Assembly (NCBI GenBank): GCA_016786665.1
Contig: JAEUVZ010000058.1
Coordinates: 28,627-92,626 of the forward strand
Length of the DNA stretch: 64,000 nucleotides
Source of the DNA: Flavipsychrobacter sp.
Lineage (GTDB): Bacteria; Bacteroidota; Bacteroidia; Chitinophagales; Chitinophagaceae
Direction: 5' to 3'
Shown: piece by piece, positions 42,532 to 51,543 of the stretch
Layout: every line of letters begins with the position of its first letter
Position numbering within the stretch: position 1 is the first letter of the stretch
Notes under the pieces: model-generated
What the model was told of the DNA's origin: nothing
What the model saw: only the letters and a program-made list of their open reading frames with translations
Databases searched by the model: none
Program-made: the position numbers and the translations under genes

Positions 42532-44502
42532 TCATTTCTCCCCCTTCACGAAATACATATCCAGGGAGCCCTTACCCTTGGCGGCTATCTCGCCACGGGC
42601 GGTACAGAGGAAAGCGTCTTTCACCAGTTGGTAGGTAGCCTCCGATATGTTTACCTCGCCCGGCGCACCGCTCTGCTCCATGCGGGCGGCGGTATTTACC
42701 GTATCGCCCCATATATCGTAAGCGAATTTTTTCACCCCTACAATGCCCGCTACCACGCTGCCGCTGTGAATGCCGATGCGGATATGGAACGCACGCTCCG
42801 GGAACTGCGCCCGGCGGTGCTCCATGAACTGCCTTATTTCCAAAGCAGCCAGCGTAACATTATGCGCGTGCGCCTCATCAGCGACCGGGAGGCCGGAAAC
42901 CGCCAGGTAAGCATCGCCAATGGTCTTTATTTTTTCAATGTTGTAGCGGGATATTATATCGTCGAATGCTTTAAAACAGGTGTGCAGCTCATCTACCAGC
43001 TCCTGCGGCGACATGCGTTCGCCCGCCCGGGTGAAATCCACAAAATCAGTGAACAATACCGAAACATGATCGAAGTGGCGGGCAACCGTAGAGCCGGTTT
43101 CCTTCAGCTCTTCGGCCACTTCCTCCGGCAGTATGTTCCGTAGCAGGTCATCAGACTTCTGCTTCTGTGCTACCAGTTCCGCTGTCCGCACCGCTACTTC
43201 GCGCTCCAGTTCCTCGCCGCGGCTTTCCAGCAGGCGCTGCTTTTCCAGTTCCTGCTCCAGCGCCTTTGCCGAAAGTGTTTCCACATTCTTCAGCTGCATG
43301 CCCAGGTTCTTATTAACAGATGCGTAATTCTTAGACAAATAAATAGACATGGAAACCGGCACACTCAATACCGCCAGCAACAGGACCGATGTCATGGCAC
43401 CGCCCATGTTCAGGTCGGAGTCGTAATAGAGCGCCCTGGAGATGGAAATAAGGATACAACAAGAAAAAACGAGAATACCGAAACCTACTATGAACGCCCC
43501 CTTCACCTCCCGGAAAATTGCCCGTACTATAAGGAAGAGCGCTTCTACACAGGCCACCAGCACCGCCAGCCAGGCCAAATCAGCTACATGAAAAACTATC
43601 CATACCACCAGGGATACCACCCCCAGCAGCACGATAAGCAGGAACCTTCTTTTCATCTTCCCGAACAGGGTATTCAGAAATCCGCTTAAACATACCGACA
43701 TGATACAGCAGGTGGTTACCAGCACGTGCTTCATGGCCAGTGAAGGCCCCGGGTAGGGCATTACCACCTTCAGGTATATAGCAAACATTACCCCGGCTAA
43801 AGCGAGACAGAACAAGCTGAAGTAAAAATTGGCCCTTTCGTGCCTGTTGTATAAGAATACAGACAAATGCAAAATAGAAAACCCCAGGAAGAACGCGAAC
43901 AGGAATACCAGCAGCGTGATGGAGGTAATCCGGTTGTTGTAATACTCCTCTATAAAATGATTGGCTTCCGCAATGTGCATATTGAACCCCGCCATATCCT
44001 CGTCGTAGCGTTCGAAATTGTATGCCGCCCTGAAGTTGGCGTACCGGATGGCAATAAGGTGCTCCCCGGGGAAAAGCTTTACTGACAATGGCAAAGCGGG
44101 GTCGAAATAGGTTGAGGTATTACGGTCGCCCACGTTACCATACTGCATCAACCCGCGCCCGTCTACAAACACCTCGGAGGCGCCGTACTGTTGTATAATC
44201 AGCACTATTGACCTGCTGCCAATGCTACTGTCAATATATATCCGCTTCCGGAACCAACCAATGGAATCAAACTTCAGCTTATCTTTCCCTGACAACAATA
44301 ACAGCGAACTGCGCACCTGCCATCCGCTATCGTTGAACGACGGGCTGGAATACGCGCTGTCATCGCCCAGTGTAAACCGCCAGTTAGCGCTGAGGGACAC
44401 TTCTTGCTTCAGGCTATCCAGCGTTATGTACTGAACCGCTTCCTGCCCAAAAGCAGAACAAGACAGGAGAAGCATAAAAAAAATAATAAGCCGACGCCTC
44501 AT
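42532..44502 (-). CDS. Membrane-bound class III adenylate cyclase with 7TM-DISM sensor
   Basis: 656 residues from the ATG at 44502, opening a signal peptide (MRRRLIIFFMLLLSCSAFGQ). Residues 20-190 are an extracytoplasmic beta domain of DISM type (WRFTLGDDSAYSSPSFNDSGWQ, WFRKRIYIDSS). Seven membrane helices follow at about 190-380, then a coiled coil (about 395-450), then the cyclase domain. Both metal Asp residues are present (VLFTDFVDFT and KTIGDAYLAVSG), and Lys in EKIKTIG plus Asp in YDIWGDTVNTAARME fit ATP as substrate instead of GTP. It should make cAMP in response to an outside ligand, perhaps a sugar. Divergent from the PhoX-like operon. Confidence 0.88.
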   Translation of the reverse strand: MRRRLIIFFMLLLSCSAFGQEAVQYITLDSLKQEVSLSANWRFTLGDDSAYSSPSFNDSGWQVRSSLLLLSGKDKLKFDSIGWFRKRIYIDSSIGSRSIVLIIQQYGASEVFVDGRGLMQYGNVGDRNTSTYFDPALPLSVKLFPGEHLIAIRYANFRAAYNFERYDEDMAGFNMHIAEANHFIEEYYNNRITSITLLVFLFAFFLGFSILHLSVFLYNRHERANFYFSLFCLALAGVMFAIYLKVVMPYPGPSLAMKHVLVTTCCIMSVCLSGFLNTLFGKMKRRFLLIVLLGVVSLVVWIVFHVADLAWLAVLVACVEALFLIVRAIFREVKGAFIVGFGILVFSCCILISISRALYYDSDLNMGGAMTSVLLLAVLSVPVSMSIYLSKNYASVNKNLGMQLKNVETLSAKALEQELEKQRLLESRGEELEREVAVRTAELVAQKQKSDDLLRNILPEEVAEELKETGSTVARHFDHVSVLFTDFVDFTRAGERMSPQELVDELHTCFKAFDDIISRYNIEKIKTIGDAYLAVSGLPVADEAHAHNVTLAALEIRQFMEHRRAQFPERAFHIRIGIHSGSVVAGIVGVKKFAYDIWGDTVNTAARMEQSGAPGEVNISEATYQLVKDAFLCTARGEIAAKGKGSLDMYFVKGEK

Positions 44503-44634
44503 GTTTAACAAAGTACAAAATAATTGATGAACAGGTACAGGGGCAGCAGTAACAATTTGTTCAACTTGGCTTAACACAACGCATACGATGCCATAACATG
44601 GCTTTTTGAGTTTTGTGGCTCAAACGCCAACATA

Positions 44635-46320
44635 ATGAGAAAAGTTTTACTTGCATCAGGAACAATGATGCTGACCGCCACATTAGCAATGGGGCAGAAT
44701 TGCGCCATCCCCATTAATCACATCAGTAATTTCCCTTCTGTGAAGCCGTCAGCGCAGCCGGACTCACTCAGGATACCCTCTACCCACACCTTCCAGATGC
44801 TGGTGCAGCAGGGCGACCCGTATAGCAACCCGCTGAATGGCTCGCTGGGCCCCTTGTTCGACTTTACCGGCTATGTAGGCATCAATGGAAGCAGCACCCA
44901 GGGCTACCTGAACATTAACCACGAAGGCAGCAGCGTACCTGACGCCGGCGTATCGGTACTGGACCTGCACTTTGACGCGACAGACAACATATGGGTGGTG
45001 ACGCAAAAGACCCCTATCGACTTCAGCCCGGTGCAAGGTACCGGCCGTAACTGCTCGGGTGGCCTTACCAACTGGGGAACCTCCATTACCAGCGAGGAAA
45101 CCCTGCCATCAGGAGACGCTAACGGCGATGGTTACCAGGATATAGGATGGCAAGTGGAAATAGACCCCGCCACCCGCTCGGTGATAGACCACGACAACGA
45201 TGGCCAGCCCGACAAACTGTGGCGTATGGGCCGCATGTCGCACGAGAACATCGTACTGGCATCGGACAACAAGACCGTATATGAAACCAACGACGAAAAC
45301 CCCGGCTATGTATTCAAATTTGTAGCTGATTCAGCCGGTGACCTGTCGCAAGGCAAGCTGTATGTGCTGCGCCTGGACGACCAGATAGGAATAGCAACCA
45401 CCGGATCGTGGAGGCAAGTGCCTAACGTAACCCCTACGGAGTGTAACAACGTACGCTCTGCCGCTACCTCGCTGGGCGCTACCAACTTCAACAGCCTGGA
45501 GGATATAGAAATAAGCCCGCTGGACGGCATGGTGTACTTTGTATCTAAACAAAGCAGCCGTGTGTATCGCTTCCGCGACTTCGGGACAACAGTGAACGAC
45601 GTAGAGATATTTGCCGGTAACCCCAGCCAGAACTACGAGATACACTACGAAAGCAATGGCGATACCCTGACCGCTTATGAGCAATGGCGCGATGGTAACG
45701 ACAACCTGACCTTTGACGACCTGGGCAACCTGTATGTGATACAGGATGGCGGCCGCAACCACATATGGATGATCACCCCGTGCCACACACAGCAAAACCC
45801 TGACGTGCGCCTGTTTGCCGTTACCCCTGCTGGTTGTGAACCAACCGGTATGACCTTCTCGCCCGACTACCGCTACATGTTCGTTTCCATGCAGCACCCT
45901 GATGCCAGCAACGTAACCGTAATGAAAGACGCAGCGGGTGAATATGTAGTATTCAACAGGGAATCGGCTATCGTAATAGCGCACAATGGCTTCCTGGGCG
46001 ATACGGACTCTACCGTAGTAATACCTGAACCTACCCGCGTAGGCGGAACCACATCAGCAGCAACACGCCTGTCTATCGTGAATGTATATCCTAACCCTGC
46101 CACCACCGCGGTGAATGTAGCTATCAGCAGCCCCTCGGCCCTGGCGGCGCAGGTAAAGGTGTACAGCACTACCGGCAGCGTGGTACTGGCTAAAGAAACC
46201 GTACTGAACAAAGGAACCAACGAAGTGAACCTGGATGCAGGCACACTGGCGGCAGGTATGTATCACATAATAGTGACCACCGGCGAAGGAACTCTTAATG
46301 CACGATTTATAAAGCAATAA
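44635..46320 (+). CDS. PhoX-like (DUF839) secreted phosphatase-family protein with T9SS tail
   Basis: 561 residues. Signal peptide MRKVLLASGTMMLTATLAMGQ. Central features fit the PhoX/DUF839 propeller: GYLNINHEGSS, LTNWGTSITSEETLPSGDANGDGYQDIGWQVEIDP, WRMGRMSHENIVL, YVFKFVADSAGDLSQGKLYVLRLDD and SLEDIEISPLDGMVYFV. PhoX enzymes are Ca/Fe phosphatases, though many DUF839 proteins are uncharacterised. The last 80 residues are a type A T9SS tail (IVNVYPNPATTAVNVAISS ... LAAGMYHIIVTTGEG). First gene of a three-gene operon; the stop overlaps the next start by one base. Confidence 0.82.
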   Translation: MRKVLLASGTMMLTATLAMGQNCAIPINHISNFPSVKPSAQPDSLRIPSTHTFQMLVQQGDPYSNPLNGSLGPLFDFTGYVGINGSSTQGYLNINHEGSSVPDAGVSVLDLHFDATDNIWVVTQKTPIDFSPVQGTGRNCSGGLTNWGTSITSEETLPSGDANGDGYQDIGWQVEIDPATRSVIDHDNDGQPDKLWRMGRMSHENIVLASDNKTVYETNDENPGYVFKFVADSAGDLSQGKLYVLRLDDQIGIATTGSWRQVPNVTPTECNNVRSAATSLGATNFNSLEDIEISPLDGMVYFVSKQSSRVYRFRDFGTTVNDVEIFAGNPSQNYEIHYESNGDTLTAYEQWRDGNDNLTFDDLGNLYVIQDGGRNHIWMITPCHTQQNPDVRLFAVTPAGCEPTGMTFSPDYRYMFVSMQHPDASNVTVMKDAAGEYVVFNRESAIVIAHNGFLGDTDSTVVIPEPTRVGGTTSAATRLSIVNVYPNPATTAVNVAISSPSALAAQVKVYSTTGSVVLAKETVLNKGTNEVNLDAGTLAAGMYHIIVTTGEGTLNARFIKQ

Positions 46321-47234
46321 TGAAGAAGCGAATAGTTTGTTTATTTACTGCAGCAGTTGCCTTGTTATCCATACAAGGCACTGCTGTTTTAGCCCAATGC
46401 CCCAACGACGCGGCATTTACCATACAAGATGCGGTAAAAGACAGCCTGTGCGTGAAGCGGCTGATTCTGAAGCTCCGCAAAATGGAACAGCTACCCGCTA
46501 CGGTAGGAATGCTGCGAAATGTGGAAATGATAGACCTGCAGAAAAATAAATTCGTGGCGCTGCCTGATGAACTGTGCACGCTGACCAAAGCCACTTACCT
46601 GAACGCGAGCTACAACAACCTGAAAAGGCTGCCCCAAAGCCTGGGCAACCTGGGCAACCTGCACACACTGCAACTGGATAAAAACCACCTGGTAGAATTA
46701 CCCCCATCCATAGAGCAACTGGGCTTGCTGAAGATACTGGACGTATCGTACAACGACCTGGCATCGCTGAACGAGGGGATAGGTGAACTGAAAAAAGTGA
46801 GTGTATTCAACGCCTCGCACAACCACCTGCTCTTCCTTCCGGATAATATGGGCGGTATGAGCGCGATGGAATTCCTGGACCTGAGCCACAACCAGCTGAC
46901 GGCACTGCCAGCGGGTATAGCCGGGATGCAACAGATAAAAGAACTGAATGTGCAGAACAATAAACTGAGCTCCCTGCCACCTACCATAGGCGAACTGAAA
47001 ACCTTGAAATTCCTGGGGCTGGGCAACAATGCACTGGTGGCACTCCCTAAATCGATTGGAACACTTTCTTCCCTGGAAATGCTGATACTGAGTGACAACC
47101 AACTGAAAACACTGCCCCCGTCTATAAAAAAGCTGAAAAACCTGAAAACGCTGATAGCCATCAACAACCAATTCAGCGAAAAGACCAAGGCGCGCATCCG
47201 CCGGTGGCTGCCCCAAACTAATATTACTTTCTAA
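46320..47234 (+). CDS. Exported leucine-rich repeat protein
   Basis: 304 residues with a signal peptide (MKKRIVCLFTAAVALLSIQGTAVLA). Ten repeats of 23 residues with the pattern LPxxIGxLxxLxxLxLxxNxL span about 55-285 (for example LPPSIEQLGLLKILDVSYNDL), a horseshoe made for protein binding. Each repeat has the bacterial/plant-like P-x-x-I signature. It overlaps the PhoX-like gene by one base, and the peroxidase follows 14 bases on, so it probably binds a product or partner of these secreted proteins in the periplasm or at the surface. No enzymatic domain is present. Confidence 0.85.
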   Translation: MKKRIVCLFTAAVALLSIQGTAVLAQCPNDAAFTIQDAVKDSLCVKRLILKLRKMEQLPATVGMLRNVEMIDLQKNKFVALPDELCTLTKATYLNASYNNLKRLPQSLGNLGNLHTLQLDKNHLVELPPSIEQLGLLKILDVSYNDLASLNEGIGELKKVSVFNASHNHLLFLPDNMGGMSAMEFLDLSHNQLTALPAGIAGMQQIKELNVQNNKLSSLPPTIGELKTLKFLGLGNNALVALPKSIGTLSSLEMLILSDNQLKTLPPSIKKLKNLKTLIAINNQFSEKTKARIRRWLPQTNITF

Positions 47235-47248
47235 CGCGTGTAACGTAC

Positions 47249-49051
47249 ATGAACTATCGAAAAAAATCTACCATACTCTTACTACTGGCAGCCTTTTCCG
47301 GGCTGCTCATTGCAGGAACCGGGAACAACCAAAGCCCGGGAGTAAAAATGCTGGGGCGTTTCAACGCCTACCTGGACTCGCTGGAACAACAATTGCTACA
47401 CTTTGAAAGAGTAGCGCCTACCTTACCGGAAGACAGCCTGAAAGCATACTTTACCCGGAGCCGCCTGCTCTACAAGCATATAGAATTCCTGGTAGAATAC
47501 AACTATCCTGAAGCGGCCACGCGCATGAACGGAGCGCCGCTGCTGGAAGCGGAAGCCGCAGAACCCGAAGAGCCAACCCACCCCACGGGATTCCAGGTGC
47601 TGGAAGAAACCGTGTACGAACCGGCCACTGCGGAAAGCCGCCTGGTGATGGCCAACGAAATAAACGGGATAACCGCTCAAGTGCGCAAAGTGCGGATATA
47701 CGCAGCGAGCCTGGATATGAGCGAATCAGAGGTGATGGACGCACTGAAGCTGAACCTTTACCGCATGGTAGCCAAAAGCCTTTCCGCGTTCGACTGTCCG
47801 TCGGCCCAGAGCGGAATAATGGAAGCGGCGGAAATACTGCGCAGCATGCGGGAGGTACTCTCCTTCTACGGTATGACCGATGAACTAAGCCTGCGCCTGG
47901 AAAAGGCCGCCGCCTACGCCACTGCCAACGGCCATGACTTCAATGGATTTGACCGGGCGATATTCCTGTCGGAGTACATGCAACCCGTCTTCAGGGAGTT
48001 CCAGGTATTTGCCCGCAGCAGGGGTATAGCTTCTATCGCGGGCACCAGGGCCGTGCGCACCGATGCGGCCAGCTTCCTTGACGATGGCGCTTTTAACACC
48101 CTCTTCTTTGCGCCTACAGGCACCACCCCCGAAACCCCTGTACTGGTGGCGCTGGGCAAGCAACTGTTTCACGAGCCGCTCATATCCGGCAACGGTGCGC
48201 GCTCCTGCGGTGGCTGCCATGAGCCATCGAAAGCGTTTACCGATGGTAAGGCGCTGAACACTTCCCTCTTTGGCGACAAGCAACTGCTGCGTAATACCCC
48301 TACCCTGCTGAACGCGGCGCTGCAACCGGCACAGTTTGCCGACAGCCGCATCGCCTTCCTGGAAGACCAGGTACACGCAGTAGTATCGAACAAGCAGGAA
48401 ATGGATGGCGACTTTAACAGGATATTATCGCGGTTGGAGAAAAACAAAGTCTATACCCGGCAATTTACCGAAGCCTTCCCCGGCACCAAGCCGATGACCA
48501 AAGCCAACGTGCGGAAAGCAATAGCCGCCTATGTGCGGTCGCTCACCTCGCTAAACGCGCGCTTTGACCAATACATGCGGGGAAACCGGCAAGCGATGAA
48601 TGCACAAGAAGTGCGGGGCTTTAACCTGTACATGGGGAAAGCAAAATGCGGCACCTGCCACTACGTGCCTTTGTTCAACGGAGCCGTACCTCCCCTGTAT
48701 GATAAAATAGAAAGCGAAGTACTGGGCGTGCCCGCCACTACGGACACCCTGCACGCGCGCGTAGACCCGGACCCGGGCAAGTACGAACTCTATAAAATGC
48801 CGCACCAGAAACACTCCTTTAAAACCCCTACCCTGCGGAACATAGCGCTGACCGCACCATACATGCACAATGGCGTGTACCAAACGCTGGAGGAAGTAAT
48901 TGACTTCTATAACAAAGGGGGAGGTGCCGGACTGGGCTATGAGCTACCCAACCAAACACTGGCACCTGACCGGCTGGAACTGACCGAAACAGACAAGAAA
49001 GACCTGGTAGCCTTTCTGCAAACACTTACAGATACGGCGGTGGCTAAGTAG
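47249..49051 (+). CDS. Dihaem cytochrome-c peroxidase family protein with helical N-terminal domain
   Basis: 600 residues with an N-terminal signal or anchor helix (STILLLLAAFSGLLIAGTG). Residues 30-270 are helical and recall imelysin-like domains found fused to Bacteroidota peroxidases (FTRSRLLYKHIEFLVEYNYPEAATRMNG, GFQVLEETVYEP). Residues 280-595 are the MauG/CcpA part: CGGCH at about 319 and CGTCH at about 467 bind two c-type haems, with LGKQLFHEPLISG and a YMHNGVYQTLEEVIDFYNKGG segment. It reduces peroxide, or oxidises a protein partner, in the periplasm. Last gene of the operon; it overlaps the convergent methyltransferase by eight bases. Confidence 0.88.
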   Translation: MNYRKKSTILLLLAAFSGLLIAGTGNNQSPGVKMLGRFNAYLDSLEQQLLHFERVAPTLPEDSLKAYFTRSRLLYKHIEFLVEYNYPEAATRMNGAPLLEAEAAEPEEPTHPTGFQVLEETVYEPATAESRLVMANEINGITAQVRKVRIYAASLDMSESEVMDALKLNLYRMVAKSLSAFDCPSAQSGIMEAAEILRSMREVLSFYGMTDELSLRLEKAAAYATANGHDFNGFDRAIFLSEYMQPVFREFQVFARSRGIASIAGTRAVRTDAASFLDDGAFNTLFFAPTGTTPETPVLVALGKQLFHEPLISGNGARSCGGCHEPSKAFTDGKALNTSLFGDKQLLRNTPTLLNAALQPAQFADSRIAFLEDQVHAVVSNKQEMDGDFNRILSRLEKNKVYTRQFTEAFPGTKPMTKANVRKAIAAYVRSLTSLNARFDQYMRGNRQAMNAQEVRGFNLYMGKAKCGTCHYVPLFNGAVPPLYDKIESEVLGVPATTDTLHARVDPDPGKYELYKMPHQKHSFKTPTLRNIALTAPYMHNGVYQTLEEVIDFYNKGGGAGLGYELPNQTLAPDRLELTETDKKDLVAFLQTLTDTAVAK

Positions 49052-50216
49052 CCGCCGCCGTATCTCTGCGGGTACCGGCATACAGTTCGTACTCCAGTAG
49101 GCGGCAGTCTATCTTACTGTTATAAAACTCTATACGGCGTTTGGCTTTGAGGCCTATCTTCTTTGCCAGGTCCATGTTCCCGGTGAAGATATAGCCGTGA
49201 TAGCCGCTGCATTTCTGTTTCATAAAATCGCCTATGCGGCCGTAAGTACCCTCCAGTTCCGATTCTTCTCCCAGGCGTTCGCCATATTCGGGGTTAAGAA
49301 AAACAACCCCTCCGGCCGTCTCGGGCACTTCGGTATCCGCAAAATCACATTTCGCGAAGGTTATCATACGCGCCACACCGGCGGCAACCGCATTCTTCCG
49401 GGCGTTCTCAATAGCCAGGTCGCTGTAGTCGGTAGCAATGATGCGGAGCCCGGGCACTTCAGTTATCTGCTCTTCCAGCAGCTTCATTTCCTTATCGTAC
49501 ACCTTTTCGTCGTAGCCCTGCAGGTGCATAAACGCATAATTGGTACGGAACAGTCCCGGGCGCTGGTTGGTAGCTATCAGCGCGGCCTCTATGGCCAGCG
49601 TTCCCGAACCGCACATGGGGTTAACGAAGGGGGCTTTCCGGTCCCACTTGGTGGCCAGGATGGTTGCAGCAGCCAGCGCTTCCAGCATGGGCGCCTTGCC
49701 CGGTATCTTCCGGTAGCCGTGCCGGGCCAGTGAGTCGCCCGAAGTATCAATGAATATCTCGGCCGTTTCATTCTTCCAGAACAGGTGAATCACCCCGCCG
49801 CTCAACTCAGCGCCCGTAGCGGGGCGTTCCCCGGTAGCTTCGCGCATCCGGTCTACTATGGCGTCTTTTACCCGCAGATTGGCGAACATACTGTTGTTGA
49901 TGGTATCGTTCATCACATTGCTGGTGATGGAAAAGTATCCCGTCAGCAAGTCTTCCCAGGGATAGCGCACCACATTTTTGTATATGTCATCGGCGTTCAC
50001 GGCGTCGAACTGGCCGAGGCTGTACAACACCTGGCTTGCGCATCTAAGATTAAGATTCAGCCGGATGCAATCATTCAACGTACCTATAAGGTGAACGCCG
50101 GTAATGAATACGTCTTCAATCGCAAAACCTAACTCGCGTATCTCCTGCTCCAGGTAAGGCGCCAGGCGCTTATTGCAGGTAACCGTAATGAACCCCTTGG
50201 TAGAATAAAATGACAT
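49044..50216 (-). CDS. THUMP-domain class I rRNA methyltransferase (RlmL-like)
   Basis: 390 residues from the ATG at 50216. The N-terminal 160 residues are a ferredoxin-like plus THUMP RNA-binding region (AIEDVFITGVHLIGTLNDCIRLNLNLRCASQVLYSLG). The methyltransferase domain has FVNPMCGSGTLAIEAALIATNQRPGLFR as the entry segment of the RlmL family and IIATDYSDLAIENARKNA. The catalytic loop is VFLNPEYGERLG, with NPEY in place of NPPY, a substitution to note. By family it should methylate guanine N2 in 23S rRNA; the C-terminal RlmK half of the E. coli fusion is absent. Confidence 0.88.
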   Translation of the reverse strand: MSFYSTKGFITVTCNKRLAPYLEQEIRELGFAIEDVFITGVHLIGTLNDCIRLNLNLRCASQVLYSLGQFDAVNADDIYKNVVRYPWEDLLTGYFSITSNVMNDTINNSMFANLRVKDAIVDRMREATGERPATGAELSGGVIHLFWKNETAEIFIDTSGDSLARHGYRKIPGKAPMLEALAAATILATKWDRKAPFVNPMCGSGTLAIEAALIATNQRPGLFRTNYAFMHLQGYDEKVYDKEMKLLEEQITEVPGLRIIATDYSDLAIENARKNAVAAGVARMITFAKCDFADTEVPETAGGVVFLNPEYGERLGEESELEGTYGRIGDFMKQKCSGYHGYIFTGNMDLAKKIGLKAKRRIEFYNSKIDCRLLEYELYAGTRRDTAAAT

Positions 50217-50253
50217 GTGGGCAAAAGTAGCCACTAAAGCGGAATAAACAGCA

Positions 50254-51030
50254 TTACACCCCTGCTGTTCCCGGCGTAAAGATATCGTTCAGCAACTTAT
50301 AGAGCTCGGGGTGCTTGTCCTGCATTCGCTCGGGCTGCTTGAAAAAGTACTCGGAAACCACCGCGAAGAACTCGGCCTCACTGGTAGCGCCATAGGGGTC
50401 AATATCCGTTTTACCGGCACGTACCCGCCGGATGTCATGATATATATGCTGCAGCCAGGGCCGTGCGTAGGCATACGGCAATAACGCCTCGGGCCAGCCG
50501 TCAGTATCGCCATCCATCTTGTCAATAATATGAACAAACTCATGGATAGCCGTATTAGATCGGCCAGTCTTGTTGAAAAAGCCATTGCGCAACTCCTGCC
50601 GCGATAAAATCATTATATCTTCCATAGCGCCGGTGCCTACCATACCCAGCACATTGCGGCCATCTCCATCCTGTCGGAAATCTTTGCTGAAATGCACCGG
50701 GTACAGCAGCACCTCATTAATATCCTTGTACTCCCAGTCTTTAAAGGCAAAAATGGGTATGATAGCCGCGGCCGCTACAAATACTTCGTCTATCGGTTCT
50801 ACCTCTGTATTAACGCCGGTAACCCTTACCTTGGAAAGAAACCGGCGCACAGCGGCGGCGAACCGCTCCTTTTCCGTATTGCTGAGCTGCTGGTAAAATG
50901 TTATATGCTCTTCCAGTATGGCCCGCTGCACCTCTGCGGGCGACTGCCGGGCGGGAGGAGGTTTGCGAAGCGCGAAATAGACGATCGCCAGCACCAGCAG
51001 AACAGCAAGAAGCGTAATGATATCAGGCAT
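50254..51030 (-). CDS. MtfA-like zinc peptidase with N-terminal membrane anchor
   Basis: 258 residues from the ATG at 51030. The first 22 residues are a membrane helix (MPDIITLLAVLLVLAIVYFAL). The zinc site is NTAIHEFVHIIDKMDGDTDG, HExxH-like (HEFVH), and a downstream EFFAVVSEYFF provides the third ligand region as in MtfA/DgsA anti-repressors. E. coli MtfA acts on the glucose regulator Mlc and has aminopeptidase activity; Bacteroidota have no Mlc system I know of, so the substrate is open. It starts 5 bases past the stop of the ArsC-like gene, forming an operon. Confidence 0.85.
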   Translation of the reverse strand: MPDIITLLAVLLVLAIVYFALRKPPPARQSPAEVQRAILEEHITFYQQLSNTEKERFAAAVRRFLSKVRVTGVNTEVEPIDEVFVAAAAIIPIFAFKDWEYKDINEVLLYPVHFSKDFRQDGDGRNVLGMVGTGAMEDIMILSRQELRNGFFNKTGRSNTAIHEFVHIIDKMDGDTDGWPEALLPYAYARPWLQHIYHDIRRVRAGKTDIDPYGATSEAEFFAVVSEYFFKQPERMQDKHPELYKLLNDIFTPGTAGV

Positions 51031-51035
51031 AACAA

Positions 51036-51389
51036 TTAGCGGGAACAAAGTTTTTGAATCTCCTTTTCGTCCCAGCCGAGGAAGAAACTATCTCCTCCAA
51101 AATCCCAGAGCGGGCGCTTAACCACGGTAGGGCTCGCCATTATCAACTTAATGGCTGCCTCCTTGCCGGAGATGGCCTCCCGCTCTTCCGGGGGTAACTC
51201 CCGAAAAGTAGTGCTGCGCGTATTGATGACTTTCTCAACCGGCAAATGCTTCAGCCAGTTAGTGATGGTCTTCCGGTCGATGCCGGACTCCCGGTAATCG
51301 TGAAATTGATACGCCACTCCGTTCGCTTCCAGCCACTTCATCGCTTTCTGCATGGTATCGCAGTTTTTAATACCGTATATTGTAATCAT
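51036..51389 (-). CDS. ArsC/Spx/MgsR family thioredoxin-fold protein
   Basis: 117 residues from the ATG at 51389: MITIYGIKNCDTMQKAMKWLEANGV is the ArsC-family opening, with a single Cys at position 10 instead of a CxxC pair. VEKVINTRSTTFRELP and the SPTVVKRPLWDFGGD segment complete the pattern. E. coli YffB is the nearest well-known type. It may be a glutathione- or thiol-dependent reductase, or a regulator; arsenate reductase function is not supported by neighbours. A TATCTTTA -7-like element at 51395-51402 makes the message nearly leaderless. Confidence 0.85.
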   Translation of the reverse strand: MITIYGIKNCDTMQKAMKWLEANGVAYQFHDYRESGIDRKTITNWLKHLPVEKVINTRSTTFRELPPEEREAISGKEAAIKLIMASPTVVKRPLWDFGGDSFFLGWDEKEIQKLCSR

Positions 51390-51394
51390 GGCTG

Positions 51395-51402
51395 TAAAGA
51401 TA
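51395..51402 (-). promoter_or_regulatory. -7-like element of the ArsC-like gene, near-leaderless
   Basis: On the minus strand TATCTTTA matches TAnnTTTG at 7 of 8 positions, only 5 bases before the ATG. Confidence 0.35.
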
Positions 51403-51505
51403 GGGCGTATGCACGAAGCCCGTTGCGCCAACTAATGATAGCGCAGGGAAACGACGGTAAGCGGCAATAATGACATTAATCAGCAGCACCGGCCACAGAC
51501 GGGAA

Positions 51506-51513
51506 TACCTTTG
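51506..51513 (+). promoter_or_regulatory. -7 element of the CoA-transferase gene
   Basis: TACCTTTG is a perfect match to TAnnTTTG, 30 bases before the ATG at 51544, followed by a CAACAACAACAAAC leader. Confidence 0.5.
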
Positions 51514-51543
51514 CGCCAACAACAACAAACATAACACCTGCAA

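Noticed and set aside
51036..51389. Arsenate resistance gene
   Set aside because: The protein has the single-Cys ArsC/YffB-like fold, but no arsB, arsR or acr3 gene is near, so an arsenic role is not supported.
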